A DNA stretch of 42,547 bases from Aminicenans sp964648465 (lineage in GTDB: Bacteria > Acidobacteriota > Aminicenantia > Aminicenantales > Aminicenantaceae), in NCBI GenBank assembly GCA_964648465.1, contig CAZYMU010000025.1, positions 1-42,547 on the forward strand. The letters are read 5' to 3'. Below, one piece after another: positions 33,531 through 40,344 of this stretch. The notes under the pieces are model-generated. The model worked only from the letters and a program-made list of their open reading frames with translations, did not search any database and was not told the DNA's origin. How positions within the stretch are numbered: position 1 is the first letter of the stretch; each line of letters starts with the position of its first letter. Made by a program: the position numbers and the translations under genes.

Positions 33531-34481
33531 TTAAGAATTCAGGGCTTCATACACAGCTTTTGAGATTTGATAATCCTGGACTGCAACACCAGTTAGATCT
33601 GCCACAGTGGTCTGGTTGTCCGATGTCCTTTGAAGTTCTTTGTTTACAATCACATTGCCCAATTCAACAGGATCATTTTCTTTCAAAACACCTGCCTTTA
33701 AAGCTTTATATATTTCGCCCCTCAATTTACATTGACTGATGCTGTCGGCAACAACAATGTCGGCATTTTTTAGAATCATTGAATCCAATTCCTGTTTCTC
33801 AGCTGTATCTGAGCCCATTGCTGTGATATGAGTTCCTTTAAGAACTAAGTCAGATTTTACCAGAGGAGTTTTTGAAGGGGTTGCTGTAACTATAAAGTTA
33901 CAGTTTGAGGTGATGTAGTCTGGTTCAAGTGTTGTTTCAATATTATAACCGTAAGGTTCCATGTCCTTCCTATATGCATCGAGTTCCGCCTGGTTTACAC
34001 CCCACACAATGATCTGATTGCAGTTAATAATTGACTCTAAATACTGCAACTGCAATCTCCCTTGAACTCCCGCACCGAAGATACCGATACAATGGACATT
34101 TTTAGGAGCCATATATTTGGCAACTACTGCCCCGGCTGCAGCTGTTCTAACAGCAGTGAGCCAACCTTCATCAAACAAGATGCAGGATAGATTCCCGTTT
34201 TTCTGGTTGAACAACAGCATAAGACCGGAATTTGCAGGCATATTGATTTTGTAATTCTCGTAAAAACCACTGGCAATTTTTATTACATAGTAGTCGTCGT
34301 TCTTTATAAAACCATATTTTATATGGGTTTCTCCTGGCGGATTCTCAAAGATCATCTCTCCTACAGGTGGTACGACAACTCTTCCCTGAGAATATGCAAC
34401 AAAGCCTTCCTCGATAATTTTTACAGCATCAATTTTTTCCAGGGCTTCTTTGATTTGTTTGAGATTATATGTTTTTGTCAC
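33531..34481 (-). CDS. Ornithine cyclodeaminase / mu-crystallin family oxidoreductase
   Basis: A 316-residue NAD(P)-dependent enzyme. The N-terminal substrate domain has the catalytic-type Lys in YYVIKIASGFYEN and Arg in WLTAVRTAAAGA. The Rossmann nucleotide-binding loop GIFGAGVQGRLQLQYL follows, then ATPSKTPL and ITAMGSDTAEKQELD, the last holding the conserved Asp. Members range from true ornithine cyclodeaminase to alanine dehydrogenase, ketimine reductase and N-methyl amino-acid or opine-type reductases, so the name does not fix the reaction. It lies downstream of the homocysteine S-methyltransferase in the same direction (168-base gap) and next to the GcvP-like operon. Action on an imine or 2-oxo/amino acid intermediate of that pathway is inferred. 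Confidence 0.83.
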   Translation of the reverse strand: MTKTYNLKQIKEALEKIDAVKIIEEGFVAYSQGRVVVPPVGEMIFENPPGETHIKYGFIKNDDYYVIKIASGFYENYKINMPANSGLMLLFNQKNGNLSCILFDEGWLTAVRTAAAGAVVAKYMAPKNVHCIGIFGAGVQGRLQLQYLESIINCNQIIVWGVNQAELDAYRKDMEPYGYNIETTLEPDYITSNCNFIVTATPSKTPLVKSDLVLKGTHITAMGSDTAEKQELDSMILKNADIVVADSISQCKLRGEIYKALKAGVLKENDPVELGNVIVNKELQRTSDNQTTVADLTGVAVQDYQISKAVYEALNS

Positions 34482-34649
34482 TTTGTTATCCTCGTTTGCA
34501 TTAAATTTCTTTTAAGTCATGCAGCTCAATCATTGAACCGCTTAATATTTATTATAATAATGTTTTTATTTTCCCTCATTTCAGTTTGGATTATATATTA
34601 TAGCCGGTTTGATTGTTTTCTTCCAGTCATAATAAAATGCACTGGTTTT

Positions 34650-35537
34650 TCAAGGAATATTCTTAATAATTGATGCCATTTGCCGGATGTAATCAGGATT
34701 TGTTCCGCAGCATCCACCAATAATATTTGCACCATTTTCAATCATTGCTGGTATAAAACGGATATAATCTTCTAGTGGTTGAGAGTAAATTACTTTACCA
34801 TCTGAAGACAGAGAAGGCTGACCGGCATTTGCTTGAGCAATAAGTGGTAGGGAAGTGTATTTTCTCATATCTTTAACTAATCCTACCATTTGTTCGCTGT
34901 CGAGAGTGCAGTTTGCTCCAAGGGCAGGCACACTGTTTGATTCCAATTCTTTTATGCATTTAGAAACACTATCACCCATAATGGTGAAATAACCTCTTGG
35001 ATTTTTATTGAATGTCAAAGTAACAAAGACAGGAAGATCACATGATTTTCTTGCTGCTTTAAGAGCACAAAGGGCTTCTCTTAAGTCATACTGAGTCTCG
35101 ATTAAAAGAAAATCCACTTTCCCTTTACTCAAAGCCATTGCCTGCTCTGCATATGCATCTTCAAAATCGTTTTCTGTAAAGTTGCCTTGAGGTTTAAGAA
35201 ATTGGCCTGTTGGCCCCATACTTCCACCAATGAATTTGCCCTCAGGTCGACACTCTTGCGCCAGATAGGCTGCTGTAGAGTTTATTTCATAACACTTGTC
35301 ATCCAGATCGTAAGATGAAAGTTTTATTTTGTTCCCACCAAAACTGTTAGTTAAGACTGCATCTGAACCAGCATCAAAATAGCTCTTATAAATCTTAATT
35401 ATCAATTTCGGCCTTTCTAAATTCCACGATTCAGGGCATGCTCCCTGAGGAAAACCATGTCTTATAAGCTCTGTGCCCATGCCTCCATCAAGCAGAAGGA
35501 TCCTCTCGTTGATCAAATCAAGAACCGAAGAATCCAT
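34650..35537 (-). CDS. Homocysteine S-methyltransferase (stand-alone Hcy domain)
   Basis: A 295-residue (beta-alpha)8 enzyme with the three zinc-binding cysteines of the family: C210 (ALGANC) and C276-C277 (GGCCGTN). The N-terminal LLLDGGMGTELIRHG is the usual start, and GSMGPTGQFLKP and LIETQYDLREAL are further family segments. It transfers a methyl group to homocysteine. Stand-alone forms use S-methylmethionine, S-adenosylmethionine or betaine, or act with a corrinoid protein as the first module of MetH does. The C1 module at the left of the window makes the last option possible. Divergent from the SDR/GcvP-like operon. A likely extended -10 promoter lies 46 bases upstream. Confidence 0.88.
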   Translation of the reverse strand: MDSSVLDLINERILLLDGGMGTELIRHGFPQGACPESWNLERPKLIIKIYKSYFDAGSDAVLTNSFGGNKIKLSSYDLDDKCYEINSTAAYLAQECRPEGKFIGGSMGPTGQFLKPQGNFTENDFEDAYAEQAMALSKGKVDFLLIETQYDLREALCALKAARKSCDLPVFVTLTFNKNPRGYFTIMGDSVSKCIKELESNSVPALGANCTLDSEQMVGLVKDMRKYTSLPLIAQANAGQPSLSSDGKVIYSQPLEDYIRFIPAMIENGANIIGGCCGTNPDYIRQMASIIKNIP

Positions 35538-35582
35538 TCATTTTCTCCTTATTGGTGTTTGAATCTATTCTTTTCTTTTTTT

Positions 35583-35591
35583 AGTATATCA
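35583..35591 (-). promoter_or_regulatory. Candidate extended -10 promoter for the homocysteine methyltransferase
   Basis: On the minus strand, TGATATACT contains the TGn extension plus TATACT (five of six -10 bases), 46 bases before the ATG at 35537. No clear -35 box is seen, as is normal for extended -10 promoters. Confidence 0.35.
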
Positions 35592-35674
35592 CATTTAACC
35601 TGGATTATTTCTATCTCATATATATCTGTGTTAATATTATTATCTGACTACATATCTTTTCTAAGGAGAATATA

Positions 35675-36442
35675 ATGGGAATTTATAAAGATCTTAGGGA
35701 TAAAAGAGCTGTCATCACCGGAGCAGCAAGTGGAATAGGGCTTGCAACTACAAAGAGATTTATCTCTGAAGAATCAAGAGTTTTTATAATTGATTGTAAT
35801 AAAGAAGCTCTGGAAAAAACATTAGTTAAAAATACAAATATCTGTGGCGGGTTCCATGGGGATGTTAGCATTCCTGAAGACATGAAATCAGCATTCAGGA
35901 AAGCGTATGATGTTCTGAGTGGAATCGATATCTTAATCTCTAATGCCGGGATAAGCGTGCGAAAATCATTTCTGGAAACCGAATATGAACAATGGTCAAA
36001 AGTTCTCAGAATTAATCTAGATAGCATGTTTCTATGTGCAAAAGAGGCTATTAATAGAATGCGTGACCAGTTTCCAGGCGTTATATTGTTTACTGCTTCT
36101 ACAAATGGAATTGAGGGTCATCCGCTTTATTCTGATTATAATGCATCCAAAGCAGGAGTTATCATGCTTGCAAAAACTCTTGCCCTGGAATTTGGTCCCT
36201 GGTTGAGAGTAAATGCTGTTTGCCCGGGTTATGTTCTTACTCCTATGCAAAAATCAGAATATTTACCAGAAATGCTGAAAAATATAAATTCAGAGATTCC
36301 TTTAAAGCGACATGCAAAACCTGAAGAAATTGCCGCATTGTTTGCTTTTTTAGCATCAAATGAAGCATCCTTTATCACAGGACAGGCTATATCAATCGAT
36401 GGCGGTGAAACAGCAGGTAAATACTTAAAGGACCTAGAGTAA
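35675..36442 (+). CDS. Short-chain dehydrogenase/reductase
   Basis: A 255-residue classical SDR with the TGxxxGIG nucleotide loop at 15-22 (TGAASGIG), D63-V in GDVS, NAG (90-92), the catalytic Asn114, Ser142, Tyr155 and Lys159, and the PG segment after the active site (CPGYVLTP). The Asp40 at the end of the second strand (FIID) favours NAD(H) over NADP(H). It oxidises or reduces an alcohol/carbonyl of unknown identity. First gene of the SDR-SDR-GcvPA-GcvPB operon, with TAAGGAGAAT before the ATG. It is clearly distinct in sequence from the SDR that follows, so the pair probably acts on two steps or two stereoisomers. Confidence 0.88.
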   Translation: MGIYKDLRDKRAVITGAASGIGLATTKRFISEESRVFIIDCNKEALEKTLVKNTNICGGFHGDVSIPEDMKSAFRKAYDVLSGIDILISNAGISVRKSFLETEYEQWSKVLRINLDSMFLCAKEAINRMRDQFPGVILFTASTNGIEGHPLYSDYNASKAGVIMLAKTLALEFGPWLRVNAVCPGYVLTPMQKSEYLPEMLKNINSEIPLKRHAKPEEIAALFAFLASNEASFITGQAISIDGGETAGKYLKDLE

Positions 36443-36486
36443 ATATCTTAATAAAATATTGGTATCAGCATGATTTATGAATAATT

Positions 36487-36520
36487 CAGGAGGACATTGA
36501 TTATCCAGGAGGGAATTGAT
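36487..36520 (+). repeat. Tandem duplicated Shine-Dalgarno segment
   Basis: CAGGAGGACATTGAT (36487-36501) and CAGGAGGGAATTGAT (36506-36520) are 13/15 identical and offset by 19 bases. The second copy ends at the ATG of the SDR at 36521; the first is followed by TATC instead of a start codon. Confidence 0.6.
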
Positions 36521-37312
36521 ATGAATATATATAACAAAATCAAAGATCTTCTATATTTAGAAGGAAAAGTTGCTATGATCTCAGGAGCAGCCTCAGGAAT
36601 AGGCTTTGGAACAGCAATAAGACTTGCGGAAGTGGGTGCATATATCGCTTTGCTTGATATTGATGAATCAAAAGGAAAAGAAGCAGCAGAAAAGATAAAA
36701 AAAATTGGACAGAAGGCTGAGTTTTTTCGATGTGATGTTACTTTAAATTCTGATTGTAAAGAAACCACAGAAAATGTTATCAGGGAATTTGGAAAAATAG
36801 ATATCCTGTTCAATAATGCGGGGATTACGAGACGCAAGGATATTGTCGAATTAAATGAATTTGAATGGGATTTAGTAACAGGAGTGAACCTTAAAGGAAT
36901 ATACTTGCTTTCACATCATGTGATTCCTCATATGATAAAGAACGGAGGGGGAAACATAATAAACACAGGTTCAGGATGGTCACTAAGAGGCGGTCCTAAG
37001 GCTGTATCATATTGTGCAGCAAAAGGTGGTGTTATAAATCTTACACGTGCCATGGCTATTGACCATGGGAAACACAACATAAGAGTAAATTGTGTCTGTC
37101 CAGGTGATGTGGACACTCCGCTGCTGCATGCTGAAGCACTACAATTAGGAGAAGCCGATGATGATTTTATGAAAAAAGCCGCAGATCGGCCCATTTCCCG
37201 TCTGGGAACCCCTGAAGATATTGCGAATGCTGTCCTCTTTTTTGCAAGTAATATGTCTGCCTGGGTAACAGGCTCTATTTTAGTTGTTGACGGAGGAGGA
37301 TTGGCTGGATAG
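36521..37312 (+). CDS. Short-chain dehydrogenase/reductase, second copy
   Basis: A 263-residue classical SDR. The nucleotide loop is SGAASGIG (21-28), then LLDID (44-48, Asp favouring NAD), NNAG (98-101) and the catalytic Ser151, Tyr164 and Lys168 in NTGSGWSLRGGPKAVSYCAAK. The C-terminus (WVTGSILVVDGGGLAG) is typical. I start it at 36521 because AGGAGGGAATTGAT ends at this ATG; a start at 36497 would lack spacing. Resembles 3-ketoacyl reductase/gluconate dehydrogenase-type SDRs, which does not define a substrate. Followed after 34 bases by the GcvPA-like gene, with AAAGGAGG upstream of that gene. Confidence 0.88.
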   Translation: MNIYNKIKDLLYLEGKVAMISGAASGIGFGTAIRLAEVGAYIALLDIDESKGKEAAEKIKKIGQKAEFFRCDVTLNSDCKETTENVIREFGKIDILFNNAGITRRKDIVELNEFEWDLVTGVNLKGIYLLSHHVIPHMIKNGGGNIINTGSGWSLRGGPKAVSYCAAKGGVINLTRAMAIDHGKHNIRVNCVCPGDVDTPLLHAEALQLGEADDDFMKKAADRPISRLGTPEDIANAVLFFASNMSAWVTGSILVVDGGGLAG

Positions 37313-37346
37313 TTATCTGCCAAAAAACATATAAAGGAGGTTAGCT

Positions 37347-38756
37347 ATGAACAGTAAAAAGGGAAGCGCACATCCGTATATCCCTAATTCCGCACCCGAA
37401 GTTAAAGCAAAAATGTTAAAAGAGATAGGCGTGAATGATATCGATGAATTATACAGTGATATCCCCGAAACTCTGAAGTTTAAAGGGAATATAAACTTGC
37501 CTCAGGCTTTGCCTTCTGAATATGCGTTAAAGCGCCATGTTGAGGAAATCCTCTCCAAAAATCAAAATTGTGAGGATAATCTCAGTTTTTTAGGGGGCGG
37601 ATGCTGGCAGCATTACGTTCCTGCCATATGTGATGAAATAAATCAGCGGTCAGAATTTTTAACAGCATATGGAGGCGAACCATACGAAGACCATGGAAGA
37701 TTCCAGGCTCTTTTTGAATATGAAAGCCTGATGGCAGAACTTTTAGATATGGATGTAGTCAATGTGCCGACATATGATTGGTGCCAGGCTGCCAGCACTT
37801 CAATAAGAATGGCATGCAGGATTACTGGACGAAATGAAATACTAATCTCTGATACCGTATCTCCTGACAGACTTTTAGTGATCAATAATTATTGCAGGCC
37901 AATTGTTGATATTAAAACATTGAAGCATTGCCCGAAAACCGGGGCTATTGACCTTAATGACCTAAAATCAAAAATATCTCCACGTACAGCCGGAGTTTAT
38001 TTTGAGAATCCATCCTACATGGGATTCCTTGAAAGTCAAGGAAATGCCCTATCAGATATTGCCCACAAAAATGGCGCTTTGAGTATTGTTGGTGTTGATC
38101 CAATCTCATTGGGTGTTATTGTACCCCCAAGCTATTATGGGGCAGATATTGTTTGTGGTGACATTCAGGGTCTTGGAGTGCATATGAATTACGGTGGTGG
38201 GCTTGCAGGATTCATCGCAACGCATGATGAAGAAAAATTTGTAATGGAATACCCTTCACGACTCTTCGGCATCACAAAAACTGCTGTGGAAGGGGAATAT
38301 GGCTTCGGTGATGTTGCTTATGACAGGACATCATTTGGCCTTAGGGAGAAAGGCAAAGAATTTATAGGGACATGTTCAGCATTATGGGGAATTACAGCAG
38401 GCGTTTATCTATCGCTTATGGGTCCTGAGGGAATACAAAAACTTGGTAAGACCATTATGCAAAAATCTCAATATGCAATGAAGAAAATATCAGAAATCAA
38501 AGGAGTTAAAGCCCCCTTGTTCAATGCGCCTCATTTTAAAGAATTTATAGTGGATTTCAATGATACCAAAGTTCCAGTCAAGGAAATAAATAAATCATTA
38601 CTAAAACATGCTATTTTCGGAGGAAAAGACTTATCTGATGATTTCCCACAATTGGGAAATTGCGCTCTGTATTGTGTAACAGAAATCCATACAAAAAAAG
38701 AAATCGATAGATTGGTTCAGGTATTGAGTGATGTCCTGAATAGAACGGAAATATAA
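37347..38756 (+). CDS. Divergent GcvPA-like protein (glycine dehydrogenase subunit 1 homologue)
   Basis: A 469-residue homologue of the P-protein alpha subunit of the glycine cleavage system. The fold is clear: the N-terminal YIPNSAPEVKAKMLKEIGV and IDELYSDIPETL match GcvPA, as do FEYESLMAELLDMDVVN and the PSYMGFLE and DIQGLGVHMNYGGGLAGF segments. Signature positions differ from ordinary GcvPA as I remember it: FLGAGxYDHY is FLGGGCWQHY (81-90), the YQPEISQGTLQ segment is GEPYEDHGRFQ (110-120), and SMYDGATA is PTYDWCQA (141-148). These regions face the substrate and PLP of the partner subunit. Strong AAAGGAGGTTAGCT precedes the ATG. Likely a subunit of a PLP-dependent decarboxylase that acts on something other than glycine. 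Confidence 0.78.
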   Translation: MNSKKGSAHPYIPNSAPEVKAKMLKEIGVNDIDELYSDIPETLKFKGNINLPQALPSEYALKRHVEEILSKNQNCEDNLSFLGGGCWQHYVPAICDEINQRSEFLTAYGGEPYEDHGRFQALFEYESLMAELLDMDVVNVPTYDWCQAASTSIRMACRITGRNEILISDTVSPDRLLVINNYCRPIVDIKTLKHCPKTGAIDLNDLKSKISPRTAGVYFENPSYMGFLESQGNALSDIAHKNGALSIVGVDPISLGVIVPPSYYGADIVCGDIQGLGVHMNYGGGLAGFIATHDEEKFVMEYPSRLFGITKTAVEGEYGFGDVAYDRTSFGLREKGKEFIGTCSALWGITAGVYLSLMGPEGIQKLGKTIMQKSQYAMKKISEIKGVKAPLFNAPHFKEFIVDFNDTKVPVKEINKSLLKHAIFGGKDLSDDFPQLGNCALYCVTEIHTKKEIDRLVQVLSDVLNRTEI

Positions 38757-38773
38757 AAAAGGATGATATTTAA

Positions 38774-40327
38774 ATGAAAACAACTAGATTGAGAAAATTT
38801 CATCAGGCAAAATGGGATGAGCCCATCATTTTTGAGTTAAGTAAAAAAGGAGAGAGAGGACTTTTAATACCTGAAGCAGAGAAAGAAATTGAAGAGTCTA
38901 TTGGAGATGGGATCTCTGCTTTGCCGGAAAATATGAAAAGAAAGGAAGCCCCAGGGCTTCCTGAGATATCACAAATGAGAGTATTAAAACATTACCTTCG
39001 CTTATCGCAGCAATGTTTGGGGGCAGATTTAAACGTGGATATAGGACAAGGGACTTGTACAATGAAATACAGTCCAAAAATTAACGAGATTTTTATCCGT
39101 TCACCTAAAGTAACAGAGCTCCACCCACTTCAGGATGAAAGCACAGTCCAGGGGGCGCTGGAAATTATATATAAACTGGATACATTCCTGAGGGAAATTT
39201 CAGGACTAAGCCAATTTTCCCTCCAACCAGGAGGAGGCTCATCAGCTATTTTTGCCATGGCTTCCATCATTCGAGCTTATCATGAAGCGAATGGAGAAGC
39301 AGAACAAAGAGATGAAATAATTACAACCATATTCTCACATCCATCTGATGCAGCTGCAGCAGCTTCAAAAGGTTATAGAATAAGTACAATCTTTCAAGAT
39401 AAAGATGGACTGCCCGATGTTGAAGCTCTTAAAAATGCAGTTTCCAATAAGACTGCAGGATTGTTGATTACAAATCCTGAAGATACAGGAATTTTCAATC
39501 CTATAATAACAGAATTCACAAGAATTATTCACGATGCAGGAGGCCTCTGTGGATATGACCAGGCCAATGCCAATGGAATATTAGGGATTACTCGTGCTAA
39601 AGAAGCTGATTTTGATCTATGCTTCTTTAACCTTCACAAAACATTTTCATCTCCACATGGGTGTGGGGGCCCAGCGGTTGGAGCACTTGGAGTGACCGAA
39701 AGGTTGATAAACTATCTTCCTGTTCCAATAGTTGGGTTTGACGGCGAAAAATATTTTTTGAATTACAATCTTCCAGGAAGTATCGGCAAGGTGAGAGGAT
39801 TTCTTGGGGTTTTTCCAGTCATTTTAAGGGCTTATGCATGGATAATGAGTCTAGGGGCTTTAGGACTCAAGGAAGCAGCAAGTATCGCTGTTTTAAACAA
39901 TAACTACATTTTAAATAAAGTGAAACAAATTCACGGTGCAAGTGCCCCTTATGCAAAAGGGAGACACAGAATTGAACAGGTGAGGTATAGTTGGGAGAAG
40001 CTCACAGAAGAAACAGGAATTTCAACAGAAGAAATAAGTTGCAGAATGGCTGATTTTGGCTTCCATTTATGGTCTAGTCATCATCCATTCATTGTTCCCC
40101 AACCGTTCACAATTGAGCCAACAGAGTCATACTCAAAAGATGAAATTGATGAATACATTTCTGCATTGAATGAAGTCGCAAAAGAAGCATATGAAAATCC
40201 TGAAAAAGTTAAAAATTCACCTCATAACAGTGTCGTGCACAAGATTGATAACAGCACATTGGATAACCCCGAAAAATGGGCAATTACATGGAGAGCTTAC
40301 CTAAAAAAAAATAAAATAAAGGAGTAG
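38774..40327 (+). CDS. Divergent GcvPB-like protein (PLP-binding subunit)
   Basis: A 517-residue homologue of the PLP-binding beta subunit of glycine dehydrogenase. The Schiff-base lysine is K289 in NLHKTFSSPHG, followed by the Gly-rich CGGPAVGALGV segment; D262 (YDQAN) should hold the pyridine nitrogen. Family landmarks TCTMKYSPKINE (94-105) and ELHPLQDESTVQGALEI (115-131) are present. Substrate-side segments differ: the usual QPAAGAHGE reads QPGGGSSAI (151-159), SAHGTNPAS is FSHPSDAAA (187-195), and YDGANLNAI is YDQANANGI. A conserved C-terminal HHPFIVPQPFTIEPTES remains GcvP-like. It is 17 bases after the GcvPA-like gene. No gcvH, gcvT or lpd is near, so PLP decarboxylase or aldolase chemistry on another amino acid is plausible. 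Confidence 0.8.
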   Translation: MKTTRLRKFHQAKWDEPIIFELSKKGERGLLIPEAEKEIEESIGDGISALPENMKRKEAPGLPEISQMRVLKHYLRLSQQCLGADLNVDIGQGTCTMKYSPKINEIFIRSPKVTELHPLQDESTVQGALEIIYKLDTFLREISGLSQFSLQPGGGSSAIFAMASIIRAYHEANGEAEQRDEIITTIFSHPSDAAAAASKGYRISTIFQDKDGLPDVEALKNAVSNKTAGLLITNPEDTGIFNPIITEFTRIIHDAGGLCGYDQANANGILGITRAKEADFDLCFFNLHKTFSSPHGCGGPAVGALGVTERLINYLPVPIVGFDGEKYFLNYNLPGSIGKVRGFLGVFPVILRAYAWIMSLGALGLKEAASIAVLNNNYILNKVKQIHGASAPYAKGRHRIEQVRYSWEKLTEETGISTEEISCRMADFGFHLWSSHHPFIVPQPFTIEPTESYSKDEIDEYISALNEVAKEAYENPEKVKNSPHNSVVHKIDNSTLDNPEKWAITWRAYLKKNKIKE

Positions 40328-40344
40328 TTGTTCAGGCTTCGCTT

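Noticed and set aside
35538..37346. Glycine riboswitch before the GcvP-like genes
   Set aside because: Neither the 137-base divergent region nor the gaps at 36443-36520 and 37313-37346 contain the paired aptamer-like hairpins.
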